Source of the DNA: Aplectana chamaeleonis
Lineage: Eukaryota > Nematoda > Chromadorea > Rhabditida > Cosmocercidae
Length of the DNA stretch: 64,000 nucleotides
Assembly (NCBI GenBank): GCA_029168955.1
Contig: JAPDOI010001361.1
Location: forward strand, 124,001 to 188,000
Reading direction: 5' to 3'
The notes below the pieces were generated by a model. That model was given only the letters and a program-made list of their open reading frames with translations. It was not told the DNA's origin and made no database searches. Each line of letters opens with the position of its first letter. Position 1 is the first letter of the stretch. A program made the position numbers and the translations under genes. This document shows positions 11,767-20,865 of the stretch, one piece after another.

Positions 11767-12064
11767 GAAACGGCTCCTGGTGGACCCATTTTAACGTCTC
11801 GGAGGATAGATCTTCGGTCACTATTTGTGAAAATTTCACTTCTTATCGAACGAACAATCCTACAAAATACAAAAATCACAAAGAGAATATCGAAAACGAC
11901 GAAGAAATCGATCGAGTTGAAGAAGAGACAAAAAGTCGCGAATGGCGAATTTTAAAATTTGTCTTCTTCGTCGATGAATACCAGGCCGTCCAATAATTCT
12001 TGTCCGAAAATTTTCAAAATTCTATAATTTTCCTTAGAAGTGTTATAATATCAGGCAAAAGTAG

Positions 12065-12092
12065 GAACCTTCTAGAAGGTTCTCCAAAGTTC
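12065..12092 (+). promoter_or_regulatory. Heat-shock-element-like array upstream of the mariner TATA box
   Basis: Four perfect alternating pentamers, GAAccTTCtaGAAggTTC, occupy 12065-12082. They are followed in phase by one imperfect unit (CAA) and another TTC at 12090-12092. Three alternating nGAAn units in 5-bp phase define a functional HSF-binding element. The site lies ~12 bp upstream of the TATA box and ~60 bp upstream of the transposase ATG, inside the transposon. Heat-responsive transcription is inferred, not shown. Confidence 0.7.
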
Positions 12093-12103
12093 TACGCTAG
12101 GGG

Positions 12104-12110
12104 TATATAA
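12104..12110 (+). promoter_or_regulatory. TATA box of the mariner transposase
   Basis: TATATAA lies in the context GGGTATATAAGG, 39 bp before the transposase start codon. That spacing leaves room for a short 5' UTR. Confidence 0.7.
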
Positions 12111-12148
12111 GGCGCAGTCGCAGCGTCCAGCTACCAGTACAAGCTAAA

Positions 12149-13154
12149 ATGGACCAAGGTCGAATTCGTACGTTCGTGTACCACGAGTGGCTGCTGAGCA
12201 ACGACACGGGCACCGCGGTCGCCAACATCTGCAGAGCGTGCAAAGAGGATGCAGTGTCCCAACGCATTGTCAGCCGCTGGTTCAATCGTTTCGAGAGCGG
12301 CGACACGAGCCTCGAGGTCAGGGAGCACAGCGGGAGGCCTTCTACGGTGGATGATGACGAAGTCCGTTGCTGCATCAAGGAGAAGCCGGAAGCCACCACC
12401 CGTGAACTGGCGACGACGCTCGGCTGCAGCAAGTCCACCATCCACAATCGACTCAACTTACTCGGCTACCACAAAGTTCTGGCCCGTTGGATCCCCCACC
12501 GTCTGACGGACGCCAACAAGCAGAGCCGCGTGGCCGTCTGCCAGTCCCTCCTCCTTCGTCCGCATCGCAAGGAGTTTCTCGAGGACCTGGTCACTGGGAA
12601 TGAGAGCTGGGTCCTCTACGACAACGTCGCCCGCCGTGCCGTCTGGATCCCGCGCGGAGAAGAGCCGCCGACGACGCCGAAAGCCGACCTGCACCCGCTG
12701 AAGATCATGCTTGGTGGGACATCAAGGGCATGCTGTACTTCGAGCTGCTCCCGCAAGGCAGGACGGTCACCGCCTCCATCTACACCGATCAGCTCGAGAA
12801 ACTAGCCTTCGCCATCCAAGAAAAGCGTCCCCGATGGGCCTCGGTCCACCTGCTGCACGACAACGCGCGCCCCCACGTGGCGAAAGAGACCCAGCAGAAG
12901 TTGGCGACGCTCGGCTGGGAGACGTTTGCCCATCCGCCGTATTCCCCGGACCTCGCCCCCTCCGACTACCACTTGTTCCGCCCGCTGAAGCACCATTTGG
13001 CCGGAAGAAAATTCACCAACTACGACAACCTCAAATCCGACATCGCCGACTTCTTCGAGTCCAGCCCCCGGAGTTCTGGGCCAAGGTCATCGGCAACCTG
13101 CCCAATCGATGGGCCACTGTTATGGATAACTGTGGTGATTATATTGTTGATTAG
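12149..13154 (+). pseudogene. Mariner-family transposase, broken by two frameshifts
   Basis: The transposase would bind the terminal repeats and cut and paste the element at TA sites in the nucleus. The start ATG (MDQGRIRTFV) is the first after the TATA box. The N-terminal helix-turn-helix region includes VSRWFNRFESGDTSLE and SGRPS. The DDE domain follows with NESWVLYDN (first Asp), HDNARPH (second Asp) and YSPDLAPSDYHLF (third Asp), the D,D34D pattern of mariner. A small deletion near 12708-12720 removes part of the VWWD motif and shifts the frame. A second frameshift near 13060 moves the C-terminus (PPEFWAKVIGNLPNRW) into another frame. The two breaks mean no full protein is made. Family assignment is firm. 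Confidence 0.92.
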
Positions 13155-13379
13155 ACTTGTTTTTCGATAAAGTTGAAAAAAATTAAAAGTGGTGAAATTT
13201 TCGGACAAGAATTATTGGACAACCTGGTATTTACGCTATAGTCCTGTAGCATATTTTACTATACCGGCATTGCGACCGAAAATATCATATCAAAATATGA
13301 AGTTGATAGCCCTAAGGGGGACAAAGATATTTTAGAAAAAGACTATGTGAATTGATTTTTGTCCACTAAAGTAAACTCC

Positions 13380-13523
13380 AAATACCGTGCGGTACCGATT
13401 GCCGCAAGGGCATGAAATGATGGTATCAGCTGTATTTCTATATCAGACCGACCGACTCAGGCTCTCAAATGGAAGCTGCAAAGTATTTTAGTGCTTTGTG
13501 GCAATCGGTACCTCACGGTATTT
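13380..13523. mobile_element. ~144-bp hairpin MITE
   Basis: The ends AAATACCGTG.GGTACCGATT at the left and AATCGGTACC.CACGGTATTT at the right form an inverted repeat of ~30 bp with few mismatches. The centre has no feature. Flanks give no certain target duplication. Confidence 0.75.
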
Positions 13524-13527
13524 TTCG

Positions 13528-14620
13528 TCTAGTCTACGTGTGTTATCGTTCGTTATCAGGTTTTGTTCGAGAATGGTTACGCTGGCCCTTCGTCCACTGA
13601 TTGGTATGAGCGTGCTTGTATTACAGCGCAGAATAAAGGCGCGATTTTTCTCCAATTTCGTACTTCAACTCGATTGAAATGTACTCTAGGATTGCCAGCA
13701 TATGTAATGCATTCAGAGAAGATAGGGGAAGGGATTGGATGCAAATGTGGACCACGGAACTGTGAAAAATCAACACGAACCTTTCACTACAGAATTTCCT
13801 ATTCAACAAAAAAATCAATACAAAGTCGTACTGACTCCAGTGTTCTTTGTATAAACACAGGCTTAGCATGCACTCGCGGTATGTCTTCGTTCGACATGAT
13901 TCTTTGAATAAACCGAGTTATAGCCTGAAACATGGGTCTTGATTAGAGAGGTTGAGCACTACTTATTCAGGGGTACATTTAGGCCAAATTCCTTCCACAA
14001 GGATTTGAGTGACATAAGATGACCTGGCTAACTCACCTTCTGCCTCAAAGGTACACATAGAAGGACTTATTTCATAGGAAAAAATCACTTTTTCGATCGC
14101 ATCAACCTCGACCGGAATAGCAAAGTTGTTAAATGAAAAGGAACCCTTCTTCTCTTCTGTTGTGAACGACCATATCACGGGATACACAAGTGTTCAACCG
14201 GTACTTGTCCAATGGCTGTTTCGCAGAGCCCACGCTTGCTCAGGAACACAACTGTATGCGCTTCGAGAAAATTCGATTTCAAGGCATCGCAGGAGCTATT
14301 CATAGTCCTCTCACTCACCTCTCAACCAGGATGGTCCGCTCTGGTTGAGAGGTGACTTTGAAAGTCATAAGACACTCCCGCCCCTGCCGCTCCTCTCTTG
14401 CATGGAAAATGCCCTGCCGAGGTATTCATTTGAACGAATCTCAGAACACTGTTGAATACACTGCGACGTATAAGTATGTATAGCAACACCTGTGAATTAG
14501 GCGTATCATATGTTGGATCGTGGTTTTGAAAACTGGTGAGAGTTTCATGTTTTCTACTACGAAGAAAAGGATGGTACATCTGATATGACTTTAAATTCCC
14601 CGTTTTGCCTTACAAGGGAC
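13528..14620. other. No gene recognised
   Basis: Unique-looking sequence. A 114-codon frame at 13563-13907 and shorter minus-strand frames show no domain, signal peptide or codon pattern that I can defend. The only structure noted is the hairpin at 14316-14354. Confidence 0.5.
14316..14354. other. Strong isolated hairpin
   Basis: CACCTCTCAACCAG pairs perfectly with CTGGTTGAGAGGTG (14 bp) around an 11-base loop. It is not next to a T-run or a gene, so no terminator role is suggested. Confidence 0.7.
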
Positions 14621-15012
14621 GTATAAGAAGCGTAGGTCTGAACGGTAGAAATCTAATGTCATGTGGGAATTTTCACGCATTACATGGTAAACTAGTGTTG
14701 CGTAAGCGCCGCGAAAGATAGATCTGAAGGAGTTATAAGCTCCGAAAATTTGCCAGCCATCGACCTCCTCCTAGTCTATGAATTGTTAAGCGGTCAAGAC
14801 AACAGCATCGACTGCGCAAAGGGAGGAAGGGGCATTGATGGGCATGTGACTAGGGTTCAAATCTCCCCCAGAGCTAATTTTTTGCAAATTCACGGAACTT
14901 TCATACTTGGATCACAAATTATATCACAAATGTCATCTTATCCTTTTGCTGCGCGATATAGCCATATCGAAAGTGAAATAGACTCGGGTACAAGGGATTC
15001 AAGGTTTTGTTT
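14621..15012 (+). repeat. Inverted pair copy 1 (partner 16238-16621)
   Basis: About 390 bp from GTATAAGAAGCGTAGGTCTG to the ACTCGGGTACAA region, matched in inverted orientation by 16238-16621 with moderate divergence and a few indels. The core is the tRNA-like segment annotated separately. The ~1.2 kb between the copies holds a transposase-like pseudogene, so the pair may be the ends of an old DNA transposon. Confidence 0.8.
14755..14886 (+). repeat. tRNA-derived (SINE-like) segment
   Basis: An A-box-like TTGTTAAGCGG is at 14783-14793 and a B-box GGTTCAAATCTCC at 14854-14866, about 60 bases apart. A short T-arm can pair (GGG/CCC plus A-T) around TTCAAAT, and a T-run follows within ~15 bases. 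The promoter boxes resemble Leu/Ser-type tRNAs. No complete acceptor or anticodon stem can be drawn, so this is a tRNA-derived repeat or tRNA pseudogene and not a functional tRNA. The other copy on the minus strand (16361-16497) has the same boxes and a run of seven Ts. Confidence 0.5.
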
Positions 15013-15125
15013 CCCATCGAAGCTTTCCCATGGTTTTGGGGAACTTATGGGGAACTTATATGATTGGGAAGTATTACCCCACATAATTTGAACAAGTTAC
15101 GAGAACCATTAAGTAACAGAAGACG

Positions 15126-15806
15126 GTGCGCTTGGTGCAGTCGGCTTCTGCGACCACCCGTAGTCTGACCGTCATGCCCCTCATTTTCCCATCAGGCAAG
15201 GTCGGAGAAATGCTCTTTGTCCAATTACCAGAGCCGGGTGGTCTCTTCCCGTTGATGGGTGTATTCAAGGCGAAGAAACTTCACGTCGTCAGCAGAACAT
15301 CCCATATCATGACTTCGTTAACAACACTTGCATTTTTCGAGAATGTTTTCATCCAGTAGATGCCGGAGATTTGTGTTCTCTCTCTCGACTCAAGGAGTGA
15401 TTTTTTCAACCAAAGCGCGATACAGGCTCTTCTGCCGGCGGGGAAAAACTTGCAGATTTTGACGAAACCGCCTGGCGTAACAAGCTCAGTTCAGCTGGCA
15501 GACATCGGGTTTTGCAGCTACTCGAAAGCACTGCTCAAGCGATTTCACTCTACTATTGCTCTTCAAAAATTTGAATTTTTAGGTCGTATAAAATAATATA
15601 TGGTTTTCGGCGTGGGCGATGCCTTTAAGGCCGGCTACGTTCTTATCCGTCCGGGTCCTTTCGAAACTCCAACTGATGTCGATTTCCCAGTAGCGCTCTG
15701 CCCCTGTGGAGAGATAGGTCGCCAGGGGCCTATCGCGTTCATTCGCTGTCCCTATTGCGGAATGTGCTTATGTTTGATGCATTATGTGCCTATTAACCAT
15801 TGGTGA
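15126..15806 (+). pseudogene. DDE_1-like transposase remnant
   Basis: One frame runs 681 bp with two in-frame stops (15357-15359 TAG and 15594-15596 TAA). Segments resemble the C-terminal half of pogo/Tigger-type DDE transposases: SHIMTSLTTLAFFENVF, then VLSLDSRSDFFNQ at the expected second acidic site, then PPGVTSSVQLADIGF. The last corresponds to the family's PPxTTSxxQPxDxGxF motif with its proline and aspartate lost. The tail has CPCGE and CPYCGMCLC, a zinc-ribbon-like cysteine pattern. Sequence TTTTTAG before 15584 could be an old splice acceptor. A decayed copy is the best reading. It lies between the inverted pair 14621-15012 and 16238-16621, which could be its ends. Confidence 0.42.
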
Positions 15807-16050
15807 AAGAAATGGTTATGTATTTTGCTTCCCATAAAGCGATAAGGTTGTTAAAAATATGTGATGTTAGTACCCTTCATTTCCACGCTACTCGCAGTCG
15901 TATTATCACAATCGTGAATGCGTAGCGCTTGTTCTTCGAAAAATTCAACCATGAAAATGGAAATATCACTCTAAAAACCGCACCACTTCTATGATAAGGA
16001 AACACACAACTGCAAGTAGCGGGGAAATGAAGGCTATTTCCAAATGATAT

Positions 16051-16197
16051 AACATCGGCGTGAATCCTGAAGAGACTTTGCGTTCCCCATTGGTGGTTGG
16101 CGCAAGCTCGGTGCACCTATGTTATAACATAGGGCCCCGAGTTTGCGCCAACCTGCAATAGTGAACGCAGAGTCTCTTCCGGATTCATGCCGACGTT
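16051..16197. repeat. 147-bp near-perfect palindrome
   Basis: AACATCGGCGTGAATCC at the left is mirrored by GGATTCATGCCGACGTT at the right, and the arms stay paired to the centre CTATGTTATAACATAG (16117-16132) with few mismatches. There is essentially no spacer. It has no coding content and looks like a MITE or foldback remnant. Confidence 0.85.
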
Positions 16198-16237
16198 AAG
16201 TTCTCCAAAACAATGGAAATCCTTGATGGGGAACGAA

Positions 16238-16621
16238 CCCTTAAATTCTTTGTACCCGAGTCTATTTCTTTGTCGATATATCTATATCGCGCAGCAAAAG
16301 GGTAAGATGACATTTGTGATATGATTTGTGCTCAAAATATGAAAGTTCCGTGAATTTGCAAAAAAAGCAGCTCTGGGGGAGATTTGAACCCTGGTTACAT
16401 GCCCATCACTGCCCCTTCCAACCTTTGCGCCGCCGGTGCTGTTGACTTGACCACTTAACAATCCATAGACTAGGAGGTCGATTGCTGGCAAATTTTCGGA
16501 GCTTATAACTCCTTCAGATCTATCTTTCGCGGCGGGCCGCCTACACTATTTTAGCATGTAATGCGTGAACATTCCCACATGACATTAGATTTCTACCGTT
16601 CAGACCTAAGATTCTTATACT
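16238..16621 (-). repeat. Inverted pair copy 2 with tRNA-derived segment
   Basis: Reverse-complement partner of 14621-15012. On the minus strand it shows A-box TTGTTAAGTGG (16451-16461), B-box GGTTCAAATCTCC (16378-16390) and then a T-run at 16361-16367, the layout of a Pol III unit. Confidence 0.78.
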
Positions 16622-17114
16622 TCCTATGTTAGTTATAGCAGAGAGTTTGAATTTCGTACGACGCATAAGTATAGCAACACTTAAGAAATATGAAAGTGCC
16701 TCGCGACGAAGGCCAAATTGTACCACTTTCATGTGTATTTTTATATTATAACATTGGTTCAGGGTGATGGTAATTGCCCACTCTCCCTTTGAACTTCATC
16801 TGTCTTCTGTCGAGAAAGCCATGTTAGCTTCTTCAAACTTGAATTTCGATGAAATCCAAGGTAACTTGGGAGGCCAGCTGGACGTAGTTCCATGTTTATG
16901 CAAGATCCTGACTTGTTCTACACCTGTGGTGGCCCACACGTCTTAGAGAGCCTTTCAACCAATCCCGGCGAGACATTCTTGAACGAGTCACCACCGACAT
17001 GGTGTCGGCCCCGACGACACAATATCAATCGTCGCTGAGTTTCTATGGCGAATACCAGTCTATATTCCATTAACCGCTGCGTCAACATTGTGAACCCCGA
17101 AATGAAGCAATCTT
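16622..17114. other. No gene recognised
   Basis: About 490 bp with only short frames. No repeat partner inside the window was noticed. Confidence 0.45.
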
Positions 17115-17252
17115 AGGGGTCGTTTATACTCCTGCTGCCGGGCGGCGCGGCACAGTGCATTTCTGTAATATTGATCACGCGGCGCGGCACGACCAAAACT
17201 GTAGAAATGCACTGTTCCGCGCCGCTTGGCGGCGGAAGTATAAACGACCCCT
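17115..17252. mobile_element. GC-rich ~138-bp MITE
   Basis: The terminal AGGGGTCGTTTATACT is matched exactly by AGTATAAACGACCCCT at the other end. The arms continue imperfectly as the GGCGGCGCGGCACAGTGCAT region and its complement. The centre contains ATATTGATCACG. The flanks both read CTTA/TTAG, which is compatible with a short TA-type duplication but not decisive. Confidence 0.8.
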
Positions 17253-17303
17253 TAGGCCCCCGTCATTGTGGCTTTGTTGCCTTAACCTACTTAAAGGCAG
17301 ATA

Positions 17304-17838
17304 GCATAGCCGAGATAATAGCATAGATAGGTCCGCACGGCTCGTACTATGTCGTCAACGACGTTTGAAGCGCTGAAAACTGTCCAGGATGACAATATTT
17401 GATCAATCCTGTCTCGCACGCCCGTTTTTTCACCCCCATTCGAGTACGAGAATGAGATTCGAAACTTGAGAGAACATGTGATAAATTAGAATGATAACAC
17501 CATAAAAAGGGAGTGCAGTAGAGAAAAAACTCGATTTACCTCAATATAACATGCTTGTGCACTGATAAAATCCTCCATTTCAGGAGGTCAGCCAAAGTAG
17601 AGCGGCATTCTCGAAAGTGGACGAGAGTCAAGAGGTATGCAGACGTTATGCTCCAGTAAAAGCTATTTCTCTCGTGCACTCCCATTTGATAGTGCTATCA
17701 CTCTCAATTATCACACGTTTTCACAAGTATCGATTCTCATTCTGTTACTCGAAGGGATGTGAAAATACGGGCGTGGAAGGCAAGATTGCTCAAACATTGT
17801 CAAATATTACCTATCTATGCTGTTATCTCGACTATGCT
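17304..17838. mobile_element. Foldback element, ~200-bp arms
   Basis: GCATAGCCGAGATAATAGCA at 17304 is mirrored by the end at 17838. Further in, GAATGAGATTCGAAACTTG and the AGGGAGTGCA region pair with 17680-17760 and 17664-17683. The arms (17304-17527 and 17664-17838) differ by many substitutions and indels, so it is older than E2. No gene is seen. Confidence 0.75.
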
Positions 17839-17967
17839 TGCGAGCGTGTATGCTGCCGTTAATAAACTAGTTTTGGGTGGTTTTAAAACAAAAGATGGTT
17901 TCAAAACACGATATTGTGGAACTGGCTCGAACCACAACATTAAACTACAGCCAAATTTAGTAATTAC

Positions 17968-18577
17968 TATCAAAAAGGGGTCTTCCAAGCGAAAGAGGTT
18001 TGGTTCGCGTCAGAAACGTTCCAACAAAAAGTGAACAATAGGCAAGTAGAATGAGGAGAGTCAACAAAAAGTGAACAATACCCTCTGAGACTGATTTTCT
18101 TTGCCTATACTTTTTAACAGCGAAAACAAACCGTTGCGGTGTTCTACACGGAAGCACTTTGTAGTTCCAAAAATAGTCCTGACTACGCGAGAACCGTTAA
18201 AAGGTATGTGCAGGCAAACCTAATACTTACCATCAGAATAGAAGATGATGTCGTAAAGACCTATACAGACGGTTAGGTCTAGCTGTAAGGAAAAGCGAAA
18301 CTTTAGAATAGAATTACAGCATTGAGCAAGAGTATTCCCGTAAAATTTCGTGAAACGAATAGAAGCCCTCTTTCCGGAAGACACTAAACTCTTCCTCGTG
18401 AAATACCACAACGGTTTGTTTTCGCTGTTAAGAAGTATAGGCCAAGAAAATCAGTCTCAGAGGGTATTGTTCATTTTTTGTTGACTTTCCTCATTCTACT
18501 TGCCTATTGTTCACTTTTTGTTGGAACGTTTCTGACGCGAACCAAACCTCTTTCGCTTGGAAGACCCCTTTTTGATA
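17968..18577. mobile_element. Foldback element, ~175-bp near-identical arms
   Basis: The arms 17968-18141 and 18406-18577 pair almost perfectly, from TATCAAAAAGGGGTCTTCC to the GAAAACAAACCGTTG region. Each arm contains CAACAAAAAGTGAACAATA twice, ~43 bp apart, a direct repeat inside the arm. The 265-bp centre has no gene. High arm identity suggests recent activity. Confidence 0.85.
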
Positions 18578-18726
18578 GATTTGTTCACATTTTCTTGATA
18601 TTACGAAGTAATACCTCTGAAAATCTTGAATATTTTCCTAATAGCATGGATTGATATGACAATCAGTAAGTAATTGACTTGTTGCGCGCGCTACAAATGA
18701 CGCGCGACTCTCTTTCGTCGACGTCC

Positions 18727-18770
18727 TGATGACGTCATCACATGCCCCATGCATTTTGATGACGTCATCA
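18727..18770. promoter_or_regulatory. Two CRE-like 14-bp palindromes
   Basis: TGATGACGTCATCA occurs at 18727-18740 and again at 18757-18770, exactly 30 bp apart start to start. TGACGTCA is the full consensus site of CREB/ATF bZIP factors. No downstream gene is apparent, so this could be a bZIP-bound repeat or simply a palindrome-rich remnant. Confidence 0.55.
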
Positions 18771-18862
18771 AAAAGTAACAAACTTTTTAGTCACTTCCCC
18801 TGTCCCTACCCTACGAAAAACTACAGCCTACAACGTGTTTTATCGATTTGATCTACCAACTG

Positions 18863-18867
18863 ATAAT
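18863..18867. other. Target-site duplication, left (ATAAT)
   Basis: ATAAT directly abuts the LTR end TGTAGAAAAGG. The same five bases follow the outer end of the other terminal LTR at 32907-32911. The undisturbed target ACTGATAATATCAC is present in S134 units, for example near 33171. Confidence 0.9.
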
Positions 18868-19370
18868 TGTAGAAAAGGCCTGTTCTCTTGATTGTGAGTG
18901 TACTCGCCAATTCGCCACGCGGGACTTCTTGTCTCGACAGGCTCTTCTCGCAACGATGGACGACTTCTCGAATAGCCTCAAACTTGGGTAATTAAACCAT
19001 TTATATATTCAACAACAATTAATACAACAACAAAAATTATACATATAGAGATATGCATTCAGAATTCTTGCGAATTTATCCTGCCAAAGTAAATTCGGAA
19101 ACTCTTTCGAGTTCCTTCTAGTAAGCAGAAACAGAAACTCTTGCGAGTTTCTTCTACAGAAAGGAAAAAAGAAGCAGCGGATTCGAAATTCTTTCGAATT
19201 TCTCGTCCGCTGCTCGGAGACGATGAAACAGCACTTTTGCCTCCACCGCGCGCTTCTTATACCAGAAGCCTCCGTTCTCAGCGATACGTGCATTCTTGGC
19301 CTCTTTGTTTTTCTCCGATAAACGATTGACCACGCTGATAGGAGGCGAGAAAAGCTTCGAGGAGAAAGCC
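18868..19370 (-). repeat. Truncated LTR (outermost deletion unit)
   Basis: Matches the full LTR from its TGTAGAAAAGG end to GGAGAAAGCC, then jumps into gag sequence (AAAAGATAGCGTTGCTC). About 140 bp of the U3 end, including the terminal TGTCGCTAAG on the minus strand, are missing. It forms the right edge of the ATAAT duplication. Confidence 0.9.
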
Positions 19371-20363
19371 AAAAGATAGCGTTGCTCTTTCGTTGAATGA
19401 TTTCTCAGAGAGCATTTGTCCAGACGGTCAATTAGACGATGAATGAGGCTCTTCAGAGTTACTTCATAAGAAGCCTTGAGGAAATTGATGGCTTTAGATA
19501 ATTTTCCGCTGTAACATGGAACTTTTAACGGAATCAAGAGCTTCCCCCTGCAGTGCACTCAACAAGTAATTGAACTTAAATAGTTGCGGAAACTCCTGAG
19601 AGTGCACATTCTCATCAAAATGTGTCCAGAAATTATCCCACTCCCAAATGTTCCCTTTGAATTTCGGAATGGGTAGAGTTGGGAGCTCGAGCTTCTTTGC
19701 ACGTAAGTCGGTTGCGATGCATGTGTCGGACGTTTGCTGTACCTGTAACCGCTCGGAGGACTTGAGGGAGCGGAGGCGCGCATGCAGGAGTACTGTATAG
19801 TCCAATGAGGCTGACAGTGAGTCCTCGGCTTTCCCCGCGTATACCTCCCAATAATCTGCTCGTAGTTTCTCGTCAGAATCGAGAACAGTAGTGAATTCTC
19901 GGAGTGCCTGTTCGAGTTTCGAGGTGACTGTACCGATCGCTCCCTAAGCTTCCTCAACTCGTCTAATGTCGTCGAGAATTTCGTCTTTAGTAGATGATGC
20001 AACGACTTGGAGGTTCTCGAGAGCTTCACCCCTGAATCTCGAAATTATTAACTCCATTTTGTTCCCATATGTTGTCAGCAGGCGCTTTTGCGTTGTGAGC
20101 TGCGTGACGCCATTGTGTTGAACACTTCAACCCGATGGCTCAAGCTTTTGTGCCAGCGTAAGCAGTTAAATGCAGATGGTGGAAGCGACGGACAACTCAA
20201 GTTCTATCCGAACTTGAAAAAAACACTAGGTAAACTTTTCTTAGTTCAAAAACGTCCAGAAGTTTGCCAAAAAAGCAAGCTCGCATGCAAAGCAATAGAA
20301 CCTTAACACAGAAAAAAAATCACTGAAAATCACACCTGAATTCGTCTCCAATGCGATGCACCA
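19371..20363 (-). pseudogene. 5' gag and leader fragment, deletion unit 1
   Basis: Covers gag from about residue 270 back to the start codon, then the leader and primer site. It contains DUF1759 sequence such as LPTLPIPKFKGNIWEWDNFW. Relative to the main gag there is a one-base loss just after the ATG (GCGTGACGCC instead of GCGTAGACGCC) and another in the run before GTTCCATG. Both losses are shared with deletion unit 2, so the damage predates the duplication. It also carries CTAAGCTTCC, which puts a stop in the frame. Confidence 0.88.
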
Positions 20364-20865
20364 TGTAGAAAAGGCCTGTTCTCTTGATTGTGAGTGTACT
20401 CGCCAATTCGCCACGCGGGACTTCTTGTCTCGACAGGCTCTTCTCGCAACGATGGACGACTTCTCGAATAACCTCAAACTTGGGTAATTAAACCATTTAT
20501 ATATTCAACAACAATTAATACAACAACAAAAATTATACATATAGAGATATGCATTCAGAATTCTTGCGAATTCATCCTGCCAAAGTAAATTCGGAAACTC
20601 TTTCGAGTTCCTTCTAGTATGCAGAAACAGAAACTCTTGCGAGTTTCTTTGACAGAAAGAAAAAAGAAGCAGCGGATTCGAAATTCTTTCGAGTTTCTCG
20701 TCCGCTGCTCGGAGACGATGAAACAGCACTTTTGCCTCCACCGCGCGCTTCTTATACCAGAAGCCTCCGTTCTCAGCGATACGTGCATTCTTGGCCTCTT
20801 TGTTTTTCTCCGATAAACGATTGACCACGCTGATAGGAGGCGAGAAAAGCTTCGAGGAGAAAGCC
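20364..20865 (-). repeat. Truncated LTR (middle deletion unit)
   Basis: Same extent and same breakpoint as the copy at 18868-19370. The two start points are 1,496 bp apart and the next LTR follows after 1,491 bp. Confidence 0.9.

Larger units (their letters stand above)
11991..13227 (+). mobile_element. Mariner transposon, complete ends, inactive transposase
   Basis: A 1,237-bp element flanked by TA at 11989-11990 and 13228-13229. The terminal inverted repeats are ~33 bp with two mismatches, beginning CCAGG and containing GTCCAATAATTCTTGTCC. Length, TA target and ends fit the Tc1/mariner superfamily. Inside are a heat-shock-element-like site, a TATA box and one transposase gene broken by two small deletions. 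The GC-rich, codon-like transposase contrasts with its AT-rich surroundings, suggesting a fairly recent arrival. It could still be mobilised if an active transposase exists elsewhere. Confidence 0.93.
18578..18867. repeat. S134 satellite unit, left of the BEL/Pao insertion
   Basis: The last ~90 bp (TTAGTCACTTCCCC to CCAACTGATAAT) match the S134 units at 32907-33631, and the sequence is cut at GATAAT by the retroelement. The preceding ~200 bp are more diverged and include two copies of a CRE-like palindrome. No gene is seen. Confidence 0.75.

Noticed and set aside
11460..11879. Cellular gene on the minus strand
   Set aside because: The frame lies mostly inside one arm of an inverted-repeat element and matches no domain I recognise.
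14755..14886. Functional tRNA gene
   Set aside because: A and B boxes are present, but no acceptor stem or anticodon arm of tRNA length can be paired.
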